The notes beneath the pieces were generated by a model, which worked only from the letters and a program-made list of their open reading frames with translations, was not told where the DNA came from and made no database searches. Positions 56,785-63,628 of a DNA stretch of 64,000 nt are shown here, piece after piece. The position numbers and the translations under genes are program-made. The DNA is taken from assembly GCA_902461025.1 (NCBI GenBank), contig CABPWC010000001.1, positions 1 to 64,000 of the forward strand, written 5' to 3'. This stretch comes from an uncultured Streptococcus sp. Its GTDB lineage: Bacteria; Bacillota; Bacilli; Lactobacillales; Streptococcaceae. Position 1 is the first letter of the stretch; every line of letters starts with the position of its first letter.

Positions 56785-57015
56785 TTAACGTGATTCGCGG
56801 CACGTTGATTTTACTGCTAAGTAATAACAATCTATCGCGCCATAATCAAAACGTACATCGTCTTTTCCGATATATTTTCTGAATTTTGGCTTTGTAATCG
56901 ATGAATAAGCTTTCTGATGACTTTTCATTTGTTCGATAAGATTATCCACATTATTGAAATAGCCAAGAAAGAATTTTCGATGTCCATTGTAGACAAAATA
57001 CAATTTTAATAACAA
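56785..57015 (-). CDS. Hypothetical early phage protein, TTG start
   Basis: 76 residues (LYFVYNGHRKFFLGYFNNVD...). TTG start at 57015 after GGTGG at 7 nt. Basic, no recognised domain. It follows the helicase loader by 14 nt. Confidence 0.6.
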   Translation of the reverse strand: MLLKLYFVYNGHRKFFLGYFNNVDNLIEQMKSHQKAYSSITKPKFRKYIGKDDVRFDYGAIDCYYLAVKSTCRESR

Positions 57016-57029
57016 GGTATGCCACCTTT

Positions 57030-57800
57030 CTAAAAGTAGTCTTTCCTTTTATTTTTTAAATCATTGAATACCATCAGATGCTCATTGTCTACACCTTTCA
57101 TCAAACGACTCATGAATGGCCGGCCATATCGCTTTTGGATTTCCTGTGCAGTTAGGTTTGTAGTGATAATCGTGTTGGCCCTTTTATTGAGGATGTTGTA
57201 AAGAATGCTGAAGGACCATTCACTGTCCTTCTCCATCCCAAGGTCATCAAGGACTAAAAACTTTGCGCTAGAGATTTTGTTTACCAGGAATTCCTCCTGG
57301 CTGAAATCTGTCTTAATCTTCATCAGAAGATCAGTAACATTGATGAAGATAGCAATTTCTTTTGTAATCGCTGATAGTTCCTTCATAATCGCAAATGCAA
57401 GATGGCTTTTACCTGTTCCAGCTTCGCCTTGAAAAATAACATTATTTCTGGCACCATCTGCCCACTCTTTGCAGATTTTTTGGGCGAATTCTAACTTTTC
57501 AGCTTCTTTTTCTGTAGGCGTGTCAAAATTCTCAAGAGTAGCATTCTTCAGCACATCATCATATAACGAGAATTTTTCAAGATAAAACTTTCTCTCTCTC
57601 TCGTATTCTGCATCAGCAAGCTCGTTTACTCTAATCTGATTTTCAGCATGAATGCGTTCTTTTTCACACAAACGGCAAAGGACATCATTTGTACGAAGAA
57701 TTTTAATCAGTGGAATTTTGTGTTTATCGCAAATTTCGTCCTGTTCTTCTGTATTTCTGTGATAAGAGAGAGCCATTTCTTCTAAAGCATCAGTTACCAT
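57030..57800 (-). CDS. DnaC-like helicase loader
   Basis: 256 residues. An N-terminal zinc site (CDKHKIPLIKILRTNDVLCRLC as Cys/His ligands near 22-45) is followed by an AAA+ domain: Walker A GEAGTGKSHLA near 124, Walker B FLVLDDLG near 183, and a sensor in IITTNLTAQEI near 214. It loads the host helicase at the phage origin with the replisome organizer encoded just upstream. Confidence 0.92.
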   Translation of the reverse strand: MVTDALEEMALSYHRNTEEQDEICDKHKIPLIKILRTNDVLCRLCEKERIHAENQIRVNELADAEYERERKFYLEKFSLYDDVLKNATLENFDTPTEKEAEKLEFAQKICKEWADGARNNVIFQGEAGTGKSHLAFAIMKELSAITKEIAIFINVTDLLMKIKTDFSQEEFLVNKISSAKFLVLDDLGMEKDSEWSFSILYNILNKRANTIITTNLTAQEIQKRYGRPFMSRLMKGVDNEHLMVFNDLKNKRKDYF

Positions 57801-57952
57801 GACATCCTACCTCCACAAGCTTTCCAGCTTGCCATATCGGACAAGCAAGCTGCCACTGTTTCTTTTGATTGCTTTTTCAAAAGAGATTTTTTCTGTTCGC
57901 TGATTGGATAGAAGTTTTCTTCAAATTGTTGAATTAATTCTAGAACCCCCAT
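57794..57952 (-). CDS. Small protein between replisome organizer and DnaC-like gene
   Basis: 52 residues: MGVLELIQQFEENFYPISEQ... ending SWKACGGRMSW. It overlaps both neighbours (13 and 7 nt), which argues for real, coupled translation. Function unknown. Confidence 0.68.
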   Translation of the reverse strand: MGVLELIQQFEENFYPISEQKKSLLKKQSKETVAACLSDMASWKACGGRMSW

Positions 57953-58764
57953 TCCTTCTTTGCCTCCTGTTCTGACTGGTTTCCACGAGAATTAGTAAAT
58001 CCTTTTGATTTATTAAAGTTTGATTGTTCTTCTTCTTGTTGTACTGTGGTTTTGATGCCGTTTTGCGCCCAATTCTTCAGAATACTGTTTACATATCCAA
58101 AATTTCGTTTTGAATTATCAGCAGCCTTGTCAATCGCAAGTTTTACTAATTCATACTCCATATGATCAAATTTAATGTAGTCAATTAGTTGTTCAAATTG
58201 TTTCCCATCAAGCACCCCGATACGAGATTGATAATATCCAGCAATAGCAGCATGATAGTTGTCCTTAGCAGAATCTATCTCTTCTATATCTCTATTCTCT
58301 TTTATATCTCTATTCTCTATCTCTATCTCTGGTGCTTGTTCGTCCGACATTTGTCCGGACAAATGTCCCAAAAGTTTTTGACCTTTTTCTAAAGCAATTT
58401 TTCGTCTATATTCACGTTTCCTATCTGCTTCAGTATTTGATGAACCAATAAAATTTTGGATATCAAGCATATAGATGGACCCATTGTCTAGCACCTCAAT
58501 CAACCCCATCTCTTTAAATATCCCGACTGCTTTTTCTACAACTGCAATCGGTTGTCTAGTGATCGTTGATAGCATCTGTGCGTTATAAGGTATGCGGTCA
58601 TTAAACATTAATTTCCCGTTGTTTTTAAGGCTTCTAAGGTAAAGTTTAAGTAGAATGTTAGAATAAAGTATCCCGTCTGGCATGCTTTCAAGGATTGCTA
58701 TATCGTCATTGTCAAAAAAATTATCTCGCAATTTTAAGTAGTAATATTTTTTATTATCAGACAT
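57940..58764 (-). CDS. Phage replisome organizer
   Basis: 274 residues. The N-terminal phage_rep_org domain (about 1-125: YYLKLRDNFFDNDDIAILESMPDG...) binds origin DNA; a low-complexity linker with two ENRDI units (about 150-162) follows; the C-terminal DnaD-like domain (about 175-245, ending YVNSILKNW) recruits helicase. The linker codons hold repeats and a palindrome that probably form the origin. Confidence 0.92.
   Translation of the reverse strand: MSDNKKYYYLKLRDNFFDNDDIAILESMPDGILYSNILLKLYLRSLKNNGKLMFNDRIPYNAQMLSTITRQPIAVVEKAVGIFKEMGLIEVLDNGSIYMLDIQNFIGSSNTEADRKREYRRKIALEKGQKLLGHLSGQMSDEQAPEIEIENRDIKENRDIEEIDSAKDNYHAAIAGYYQSRIGVLDGKQFEQLIDYIKFDHMEYELVKLAIDKAADNSKRNFGYVNSILKNWAQNGIKTTVQQEEEQSNFNKSKGFTNSRGNQSEQEAKKEWGF
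58270..58367. other. Candidate phage replication origin
   Basis: Inside the organizer gene: TATATCTCTATTCTC occurs twice (58287-58301 and 58306-58320) in a longer TCTCTAT-rich tract, followed by a perfect 22-bp palindrome at 58346-58367 (arm GACATTTGTCC). Origins inside the organizer gene are known for related Gram-positive phages. Confidence 0.55.
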
Positions 58765-58782
58765 ATACTCCTCCGTTCAGCG

Positions 58783-59094
58783 TTATATCTTTGCTTTCCA
58801 CTTCCTGCGATTTGCACGATATTCCTTCTTCATATCTTCAAAAATAAAACGGCTATCCACTTCCATTTTTTGAAGTTTCAATAAGCAGTAGTTTTTATCC
58901 AGCTCACGGTAATTTTGGGCTAGTTTTTGGTAGTCAATAAGGTGTTCCTTGATTGAAATTAAATTCTCAAGGTTGTAGTTATAAAATGTTACGTCATGCC
59001 TTGATAGTTTTCGTTTTTTATCATTGAGAAGCTCGTTGTAAATTTGGATTGTATTTTCAACCCATTTGATTGATTTCTTGTAATCTGTTGACAT
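58783..59094 (-). CDS. Hypothetical early phage protein
   Basis: 103 residues, basic and coiled-coil-like (MSTDYKKSIKWVENTIQIYN... RRKWKAKI). AAGGAG at 7 nt. Not recognised. Confidence 0.65.
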   Translation of the reverse strand: MSTDYKKSIKWVENTIQIYNELLNDKKRKLSRHDVTFYNYNLENLISIKEHLIDYQKLAQNYRELDKNYCLLKLQKMEVDSRFIFEDMKKEYRANRRKWKAKI

Positions 59095-59106
59095 TTGTTT
59101 TGCTCC

Positions 59107-59376
59107 TTATTTTTGCTTTTTTGATAGACCGACAGGAGGCTGTTCGTTAAACGTGAACTTTCTGTCACAATTTCTGATGTTTTCACGAGCAATATTGTTG
59201 AATTGATTTCGCCCTTGTTGGTAGATTTCAATAATCATCTTGTCATGTTCTTCTTGCACTTTCTTTTTTGCTTTTGCTTTTTGTTCACCGTATGCAATGA
59301 GTGACAATACAATGAACAAACTAATCATAGTTGTTGCAATTCCAAGAAATTGGCTTGCTAAAGTTGGTTCTGTCAT
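59107..59376 (-). CDS. Small membrane protein, early operon
   Basis: 89 residues with one membrane helix (about 10-29, FLGIATTMISLFIVLSLIAY) then a long charged helix. Function unknown; possibly superinfection-related, but that is only inference. Confidence 0.65.
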   Translation of the reverse strand: MTEPTLASQFLGIATTMISLFIVLSLIAYGEQKAKAKKKVQEEHDKMIIEIYQQGRNQFNNIARENIRNCDRKFTFNEQPPVGLSKKQK

Positions 59377-59379
59377 TCT

Positions 59380-59550
59380 CTATACCTCTAATAGTTTTTC
59401 AAGGTCAGCTATGCGCTGATAAAGTATTTGGTTTTCTTCTTGTGCTGCAATCAATTCTCGGTTTAAGTCCAACGCAACCTCTCGCCAATCCACATTGACT
59501 TCGATTGCTGTTTTAAAAAACCATTTTGTAAGTTTATCTAGTAATTTCAT
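59380..59550 (-). CDS. Small coiled-coil phage protein
   Basis: 56 residues from ATG 59550 (MKLLDKLTKWFFK...), which overlaps the upstream stop as ATGA and has GAGGT upstream. The longer frame from 59595 lacks such support. Ends in a leucine-rich coiled coil. Confidence 0.62.
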   Translation of the reverse strand: MKLLDKLTKWFFKTAIEVNVDWREVALDLNRELIAAQEENQILYQRIADLEKLLEV

Positions 59551-59819
59551 CCAACCGACCTCATTTTCTTGCTTGTTTCCATTTCTTTTTTCCATTCTCG
59601 ACTACCTCTATATTGCAGGTATGTGTCAAATCCTTTAATTGTGACAAGTTGGCCATCATTTCTGAGGTGTTTCTGTTGACTAGGCAATTTCTTCATCTCT
59701 CGTCTCATGTCTCCTGCTTGTCGCTTTGTGCATCCAAAAATGTGTTCTAATTCTTCATCGTTGGCCGAAACCTTCTCAATGATCACATCCCTAATTCTCA
59801 CAACTTCAATTGCTTCCAT
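59547..59819 (-). CDS. Small DNA-binding-like protein
   Basis: About 90 residues with an HTH-like ELEHIFGCTKRQAGDMRREM segment near 22-41. ATG 59819 follows AAAGGGG at 5 nt; the open frame from 59834 adds five residues. Could be an excisionase or early regulator; not proven. Confidence 0.62.
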   Translation of the reverse strand: MEAIEVVRIRDVIIEKVSANDEELEHIFGCTKRQAGDMRREMKKLPSQQKHLRNDGQLVTIKGFDTYLQYRGSREWKKEMETSKKMRSVG

Positions 59820-59833
59820 TTCTGCCCCTTTCA

Positions 59834-59890
59834 TGTTATAATTTAAGTAGTAATTTTAGTAAGTACCTGATTGCAGTCAGGTGCTTTTTT
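59834..59890 (+). ncRNA. Candidate ~42-nt plus-strand RNA
   Basis: TGTTATAAT extended -10 (TATAAT 59837-59842) on the plus strand, expected start about 59849, and a terminator GTACCTGA/TCAGGTGC (59863-59884) with U6 to 59890. It would be antisense to the early leader just upstream of the gene at 59547-59819. Alternatively only the terminator matters. Confidence 0.35.
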
Positions 59891-59902
59891 GTGTTCTAAT
59901 TT

Positions 59903-60625
59903 TCATCCTCTCTGAGCTATGTTAAAAGCATTCAAATCCATGATTTTCATCTTAGTATTGGTAGATGGCTCCCAAGTCATCCAATACTTCGATGCTGCTT
60001 CAGCGAATTTCTTTGGTAATAGGTCATAGCGACTGATGTTGAAATGATCCTTGAAATCAATCTCAGCTTGTCTGAAGACTGATTGAGCGAATGCCTTATC
60101 TGCATAAGCTGGACTGTCAATTCCACCAAGGCAAGCTACCACTCGAGCCTTACGCTTCTTCAATAGCGACTGAGCATAACTTGGGTGAATCGGTTGTTCA
60201 TTCTTGAGATAGTCGATATCTTCTAGCATTGTGACTTGTTGTTTCCGAAGTTCTTTTTGCCCAGTAAATAGAGCAATGAAGGCATCTTCATCTAGGTCCT
60301 CACGGATAAAACCGCCTTGTCTGCGAATAGCTGGCAACACCTCTGATGTTACCCAGCGCTTGAATTCTTTCGCCTGTGGCAATCTGCTAGATAAGATAAG
60401 TGAGTATAAGCCTGACTCATTGATGATGATTGTTTCTTGCGTTCTTCCAAGATTATCTGTGAGGCCCTGTTTTAGGGCGTCATCTTCATCAACGTGAAGG
60501 GCGATTGCATTTCTTGCTTTGCTATATCCTAAGATGTCAGCAACATCTTTTCCAACGAACCAAGGCTCGTCATTGATTGTCATAGTACGGACCTCTTGCC
60601 CGTGAAAATTAAAAATTTCGTTCAT
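59903..60625 (-). CDS. Phage antirepressor (BRO-N and ORF6C-like)
   Basis: 240 residues: N-terminal BRO domain (about 1-105: FHGQEVRTMTINDEPWFVGKDVADILGYSKARNA...) and a C-terminal ORF6C-like domain (about 140-235). Antirepressors of this class free phages from repressor control or feed into replication control. It is divergent from the plus-strand membrane protein gene, sharing a repeated promoter region. Confidence 0.9.
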   Translation of the reverse strand: MNEIFNFHGQEVRTMTINDEPWFVGKDVADILGYSKARNAIALHVDEDDALKQGLTDNLGRTQETIIINESGLYSLILSSRLPQAKEFKRWVTSEVLPAIRRQGGFIREDLDEDAFIALFTGQKELRKQQVTMLEDIDYLKNEQPIHPSYAQSLLKKRKARVVACLGGIDSPAYADKAFAQSVFRQAEIDFKDHFNISRYDLLPKKFAEAASKYWMTWEPSTNTKMKIMDLNAFNIAQRG

Positions 60626-60655
60626 AGTATTCCTTTCTAAATTTGGTATAATAAA
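60616..60655 (+). repeat. Divergent promoter repeat, copy 1
   Basis: 40 bp matching 61501-61540 at 38 positions. Contains the first codons of the antirepressor (minus) and a plus-strand TTGGTATAAT extended -10 (TATAAT 60647-60652) for the membrane protein gene. Confidence 0.85.
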
Positions 60656-60677
60656 TAAAAACGATTGGAGGAGATTA

Positions 60678-61160
60678 ATGAAATCTTCATTTTTTCACTA
60701 TCTAAAGGAAATCGTCTTATATGGTGTCCTAGTTCCGATTTCGACAGTTATCGTAGGATTTCACCTTTTTACTACCTTTTATCCTATTTCTGATTCACTG
60801 TTAACAGATTTCTTGAAAGCTTTTACAGAACAAAGAATCCTTGCTATTGTATTTGTTCTTATTCTTTGCTTTATATTTTTCGGTTCAATTTATTTCTGTA
60901 TTTCATGTGGACGAAATAGAAAATTGATACCTGATAAAGTTTATACACAAATCACAACTTACATTTCATCTGTAGGTTTAGCGACTGCAGTGATAGCTGT
61001 CGCTACCTTGACTCTCACAGAATTACAGTTTTCAATCCTTACAGGTTGGATTGCTTTTATCGCTTTGTTGTTGCCACTTCTGAAGTTTAAAGTCCAATAC
61101 AGCACCTATCAGAGTAGCGATAATGTAGCACAGAAAACTACCAAAAACAAAGCCAATTAA
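60678..61160 (+). CDS. Cargo gene A: four-helix membrane protein
   Basis: 160 residues with hydrophobic segments at about 11-31, 53-75, 93-113 and 117-135 and a polar tail. Perfect GGAGGAG ribosome site and extended -10 promoter. Expressed in the same direction as CI, so probably on in the lysogen. Unrecognised family; superinfection exclusion is a common role for such proteins but is inference here. Its 3' third overlaps an antisense small gene. Confidence 0.7.
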   Translation: MKSSFFHYLKEIVLYGVLVPISTVIVGFHLFTTFYPISDSLLTDFLKAFTEQRILAIVFVLILCFIFFGSIYFCISCGRNRKLIPDKVYTQITTYISSVGLATAVIAVATLTLTELQFSILTGWIAFIALLLPLLKFKVQYSTYQSSDNVAQKTTKNKAN

Positions 61161-61175
61161 GAAAGGCTCTACCAT
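61032..61175 (-). CDS. 47-residue membrane peptide
   Basis: MVEPFLIGFVFGSFLCYIIA... with one membrane helix and a polar tail. ATG lies inside the preceding stop area (ATGGTAG), with GGAGAGAGGGAG upstream. Lies antisense to the end of cargo gene A. Looks like the short membrane proteins common before streptococcal phage repressors; function unknown. Confidence 0.55.
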   Translation of the reverse strand: MVEPFLIGFVFGSFLCYIIATLIGAVLDFKLQKWQQQSDKSNPTCKD

Positions 61176-61261
61176 TCTCCCTCTCTCCTTTCTTTCTTCT
61201 CAGCAATATAGGTCACGGTCCTCAATATCTCGTTGAGGGCTGTTCTTTCTAATTTGTTCAT
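61169..61261 (-). CDS. 30-residue peptide related to the one at 62180
   Basis: MNKLERTALNEILRTVTYIA.. resembles MKEIEKNALDDVLRTIILIN.. at 62180-62332 (the E-x-x-ALxxxLRT core). Strong GGAGGAGAGG site. Part of the duplicated cassette. Confidence 0.55.
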   Translation of the reverse strand: MNKLERTALNEILRTVTYIAEKKERREGEW

Positions 61262-61276
61262 ATTCCTCTCCTCCAG

Positions 61277-61305
61277 CACCTAATTTTGATGATTAGGTGT
61301 TTTTT
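61277..61305 (+). terminator. Plus-strand terminator after cargo gene A
   Basis: CACCTAAT, 7-nt loop, ATTAGGTG, U6. Similar in sequence to the terminator at 59863-59890. Confidence 0.8.
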
Positions 61306-61510
61306 GTTGCATAGCACGTTTTCTGATATCTTTCATCAAACAATCAGCTAAGTGAAGCATATTCGGGATTTTACTTCCTTTGATGCTACTAATAGCTCCT
61401 AAAGCTTCATAGTAGGTCTCTGTATGTTCCAAAATATCATCAACCATATTTTCAAAATGTTTCTCAATAATTTCTTTGATGAGATCATTATTTTGTTTCT
61501 TTTCGTTCAT
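61280..61510 (-). CDS. Small helical phage protein
   Basis: 76 residues (MNEKKQNNDLIKEIIEKHFE...), helical and acidic to basic. Starts within repeat copy 2 and ends inside the terminator hairpin. Unknown function. Confidence 0.6.
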   Translation of the reverse strand: MNEKKQNNDLIKEIIEKHFENMVDDILEHTETYYEALGAISSIKGSKIPNMLHLADCLMKDIRKRAMQQKTPNHQN

Positions 61511-61540
61511 TGTATCCCTTTCTAAATTTGGTATAATAAA
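61501..61540 (+). repeat. Divergent promoter repeat, copy 2
   Basis: 38 of 40 bases identical to 60616-60655, with the same extended -10 (TATAAT 61532-61537) serving the gene at 61552 and the first codons of the minus-strand gene at 61510. Confidence 0.85.
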
Positions 61541-61551
61541 GATAATAAAAT

Positions 61552-62226
61552 TTGCGGAGTATAATTATGACTGAAAAAATTTGTTTTATTGTAACTGCTA
61601 TTGGCGAATCTGGAACACCTACCAGAGAGCGAGCTGACAATGTATATAAGTATCTTATCGCCCCTGTTTGTGAAGAACTCGGTTATAAACCTGTTCGTGT
61701 TGATCACGTCAACGCAGTTGATAACATCAACACTACAATTATCAATTACCTTAAAACTGCTCCTATGGTTATAGCAGATATGACAGACCATAATCCCAAC
61801 GCATTCTACGAGTTAGGTTTCAGACAGGCGCTTGAACTTCCACTAGTCCCAATCATAAAAGTAGGAGGAAATCTTCCTTTTGATGTTATGACGACTCGTA
61901 CCGTTTTCTATGATACGGATGTAGCAAAAATCGAAGAATCTAAAGAGAATTTAAAAGCTAAAATACAAAGTTTTAAAAACTTCGAAATGCCTGAAAGCCG
62001 CCTGGATAAAAGCCTTACATTAGATGATCTTGATGATAAACTAACTAAAAAGCTAGACAAAATACTAAATCTTCTTGAAAAAAATCAGTCAAACTCTTCT
62101 CTCGGAATCATTGGTGGTTTAAATTTAAACGAATCACAAATTGACTATCAGTCATTAACCCAACAATATCAAGATAGAATCACTCGGACTCAGAACCTGC
62201 TATCATCCCACGAAGATAAGAAATAA
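61552..62226 (+). CDS. Cargo gene B: TIR/nucleoside deoxyribosyltransferase-like protein
   Basis: 224 residues. About 1-140 has the flavodoxin-like fold of the TIR/NDT superfamily: CFIVTAIGESGTPTRERAD (strand and loop), a middle KTAPMVIADMTDHNPNAFYELGFRQAL with the candidate catalytic Glu in FYELG, and LPLVPIIKVGG. The rest is a charged coiled coil (about 150-224). Proteins with this head cleave N-glycosidic bonds, in defence systems often of NAD. It lies in the lysogen direction next to CI, suggesting anti-phage or exclusion activity. Enzymatic activity is inference. Confidence 0.72.
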   Translation: MRSIIMTEKICFIVTAIGESGTPTRERADNVYKYLIAPVCEELGYKPVRVDHVNAVDNINTTIINYLKTAPMVIADMTDHNPNAFYELGFRQALELPLVPIIKVGGNLPFDVMTTRTVFYDTDVAKIEESKENLKAKIQSFKNFEMPESRLDKSLTLDDLDDKLTKKLDKILNLLEKNQSNSSLGIIGGLNLNESQIDYQSLTQQYQDRITRTQNLLSSHEDKK

Positions 62227-62332
62227 GTATTTCCTGCTGCTTTTGAATTTCAGCAATTTCTTCAATCTTCCCGTTTATAAGTATAATTGTCCTCAAAACA
62301 TCGTCGAGGGCATTTTTTTCAATTTCTTTCAT
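62180..62332 (-). CDS. 50-residue peptide, second copy of the small cassette gene
   Basis: MKEIEKNALDDVLRTIILIN... ending GMIAGSESE, coiled-coil-like. AAAGGAG site. Its end overlaps cargo gene B antisense by 47 nt. Related to the 30-residue peptide at 61169. Confidence 0.6.
   Translation of the reverse strand: MKEIEKNALDDVLRTIILINGKIEEIAEIQKQQEILISYLRGMIAGSESE
62288..62319 (+). terminator. Plus-strand terminator after cargo gene B
   Basis: TGTCCTC, 11-nt loop, GAGGGCA, U7, inside the small minus gene. The paralog region at 61217-61244 keeps the CCTC/GAGG stem with a weaker U-run. Confidence 0.6.
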
Positions 62333-62350
62333 GCGCACTCCTTTCTTTGT

Positions 62351-62370
62351 TGTTGTTTTCGCAACTTTTA
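62351..62370. promoter_or_regulatory. Operator-like site downstream of cro
   Basis: GTTGTTTTCGCAACTTTTA nearly repeats the operator-like site at 62617-62636. It lies between cro and the small minus gene. Confidence 0.45.
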
Positions 62371-62386
62371 GAGTAAAAAAATACTG

Positions 62387-62599
62387 CTAGAAATCCTCCA
62401 TCTTGACACCTAGCAATTCTGCCAGCTTACTTGCCTCTGAGAATGTAAAGTCTCGCCCTTTATATCGGTTGATTTTCATGCTAAGTGTAGACTTATCCAT
62501 CCCTAACTTGTCGGCAATATCATTCTGTTTCAAACCTTTAGAAACGATGATACCTTTTAAATTGTGGTATGGTTTATCCAGTACTAGTGAACCTTCCAT
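62387..62599 (-). CDS. Cro-like repressor
   Basis: 70 residues, essentially an XRE HTH (KGLKQNDIADKLGMDKSTLSMKINRYKG near 20-47). ATG 62599 follows GGAAAGGAGAGG; the frame open to 62632 has no better start. Divergent from CI, first gene of the lytic transcript. Confidence 0.85.
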   Translation of the reverse strand: MEGSLVLDKPYHNLKGIIVSKGLKQNDIADKLGMDKSTLSMKINRYKGRDFTFSEASKLAELLGVKMEDF

Positions 62600-62616
62600 A
62601 GACCTCTCCTTTCCAA

Positions 62617-62717
62617 GTTGTCGTTTTCGCAACTTTATTTTATGAGTTAAGTATACACTTTTATTTTTTCGTTGTCAACAACTTTTTTTAATTTTTTTAA
62701 AATAATTTGCGTTAACG
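62617..62717. promoter_or_regulatory. Operator sites of the CI/Cro switch
   Basis: Related inverted repeats GTTGTCGTTTTCGCAAC (62617-62633), GTTGTCAACAAC (62671-62682) and CGTTAACG (62710-62717) lie around the two back-to-back promoters. They are the likely repressor sites. Confidence 0.6.
62650..62678 (-). promoter_or_regulatory. Lytic promoter PR for cro
   Basis: Minus strand TTGACA (62678-62673), 17 nt, TATACT (62655-62650). The middle operator covers the -35. Confidence 0.85.
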
Positions 62718-62735
62718 AAACTTTTATGGTATTAT
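62707..62735 (+). promoter_or_regulatory. Repressor promoter for cI
   Basis: TTGCGT (62707-62712), 17 nt, TATTAT (62730-62735) with TGG extension. CGTTAACG overlaps its -35. Confidence 0.75.
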
Positions 62736-62760
62736 CATTATAGAAAAAGGAGCAACAACA

Positions 62761-63498
62761 ATGATAGGAAACAAAATAAAAGAGCTTAGAAAAAGCCATA
62801 ATCTAACTCTTGAAGAGTTAGCGGATATATTGAACAAGGAATATCCTGACACTATCAATTTTAATAAAGGTAAAATTTCAAAATGGGAAAATGATAGAGA
62901 GGAACCTAGACTCTCATCTGTCAAAATCCTTGCTGATTATTTCGATGTCCCACTAGATTATTTTAACGGCATTGATATTGATCAGGCTGAAATTCTAACC
63001 ATTTTCAATCAACTAGACGAAGATAGACAAGCAAATGTAGTCGACTATGCCACTGTTCTATTAAACGAGCAAATCAGCATGAAGACATCAACAGTTCTAG
63101 AGAAGTACAAAGACGATGACTACATTATAGATTATGTCGAGGGATTAGTTGCAGCAGGTCATGGAACGTTCCAGGAAGATAATCTTCACATGGAGGTGAA
63201 ACTTAGAGCTGAAGATGTCCCAGAAAGTTATGACACCATCGCTAAAGTGGCAGGCGATAGTATGGAACCACTCATTGAAGATAATGATCTATTGTTCATC
63301 AAAGTTACCAGTCAGGTAGATATCAATTCAATCGGTATCTTCCAAATTAACGGTAAGAACTTCGTCAAGAAATTGAAAAGAGATTATGACGGTTCCTGGT
63401 ATCTTCAAAGTCTAAATAGTGGATACGAGGAAATTCACTTGTCAGAGAATGACGACATCCGCACAATCGGAGAGGTCGTTGACATTTACAAAGTCTAG
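62761..63498 (+). CDS. CI-like repressor with LexA/S24 domain
   Basis: 245 residues. XRE HTH at about 5-67, linker, and an S24 autocleavage domain: a cleavage-type Ala-Gly in VAAGHGTF near 131, catalytic Ser in AGDSMEP near 162, and Lys in FVKKLKR near 203. It holds lysogeny, and RecA-stimulated self-cleavage would trigger induction. AAAGGAG site. Confidence 0.95.
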   Translation: MIGNKIKELRKSHNLTLEELADILNKEYPDTINFNKGKISKWENDREEPRLSSVKILADYFDVPLDYFNGIDIDQAEILTIFNQLDEDRQANVVDYATVLLNEQISMKTSTVLEKYKDDDYIIDYVEGLVAAGHGTFQEDNLHMEVKLRAEDVPESYDTIAKVAGDSMEPLIEDNDLLFIKVTSQVDINSIGIFQINGKNFVKKLKRDYDGSWYLQSLNSGYEEIHLSENDDIRTIGEVVDIYKV

Positions 63499-63504
63499 AC
63501 AAAA

Positions 63505-63549
63505 CAAAAAAGCCCCACGCTCTCAAAAGTTTGGCGACTCTGAGCGTGG
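63505..63549 (-). terminator. Minus-direction terminator between cI and int
   Basis: CCACGCTC (63515-63522) pairs with GAGCGTGG (63542-63549). The U-run lies on the minus strand (63511-63506), so it stops transcripts entering from the right. Confidence 0.6.
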
Positions 63550-63628
63550 AGTAGGATGTATAGAAAGACAGGCATTAAAAAGCCCTCTTTTCTATGTCTA
63601 TTTTACCAAGAAATGAGGTGAAAAGCAA

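Noticed and set aside
61522..61791. Minus-strand frame of 89 codons opposite cargo gene B
   Set aside because: It overlaps the well-supported plus-strand gene and its promoter, has no ribosome site, and its translation is not protein-like.
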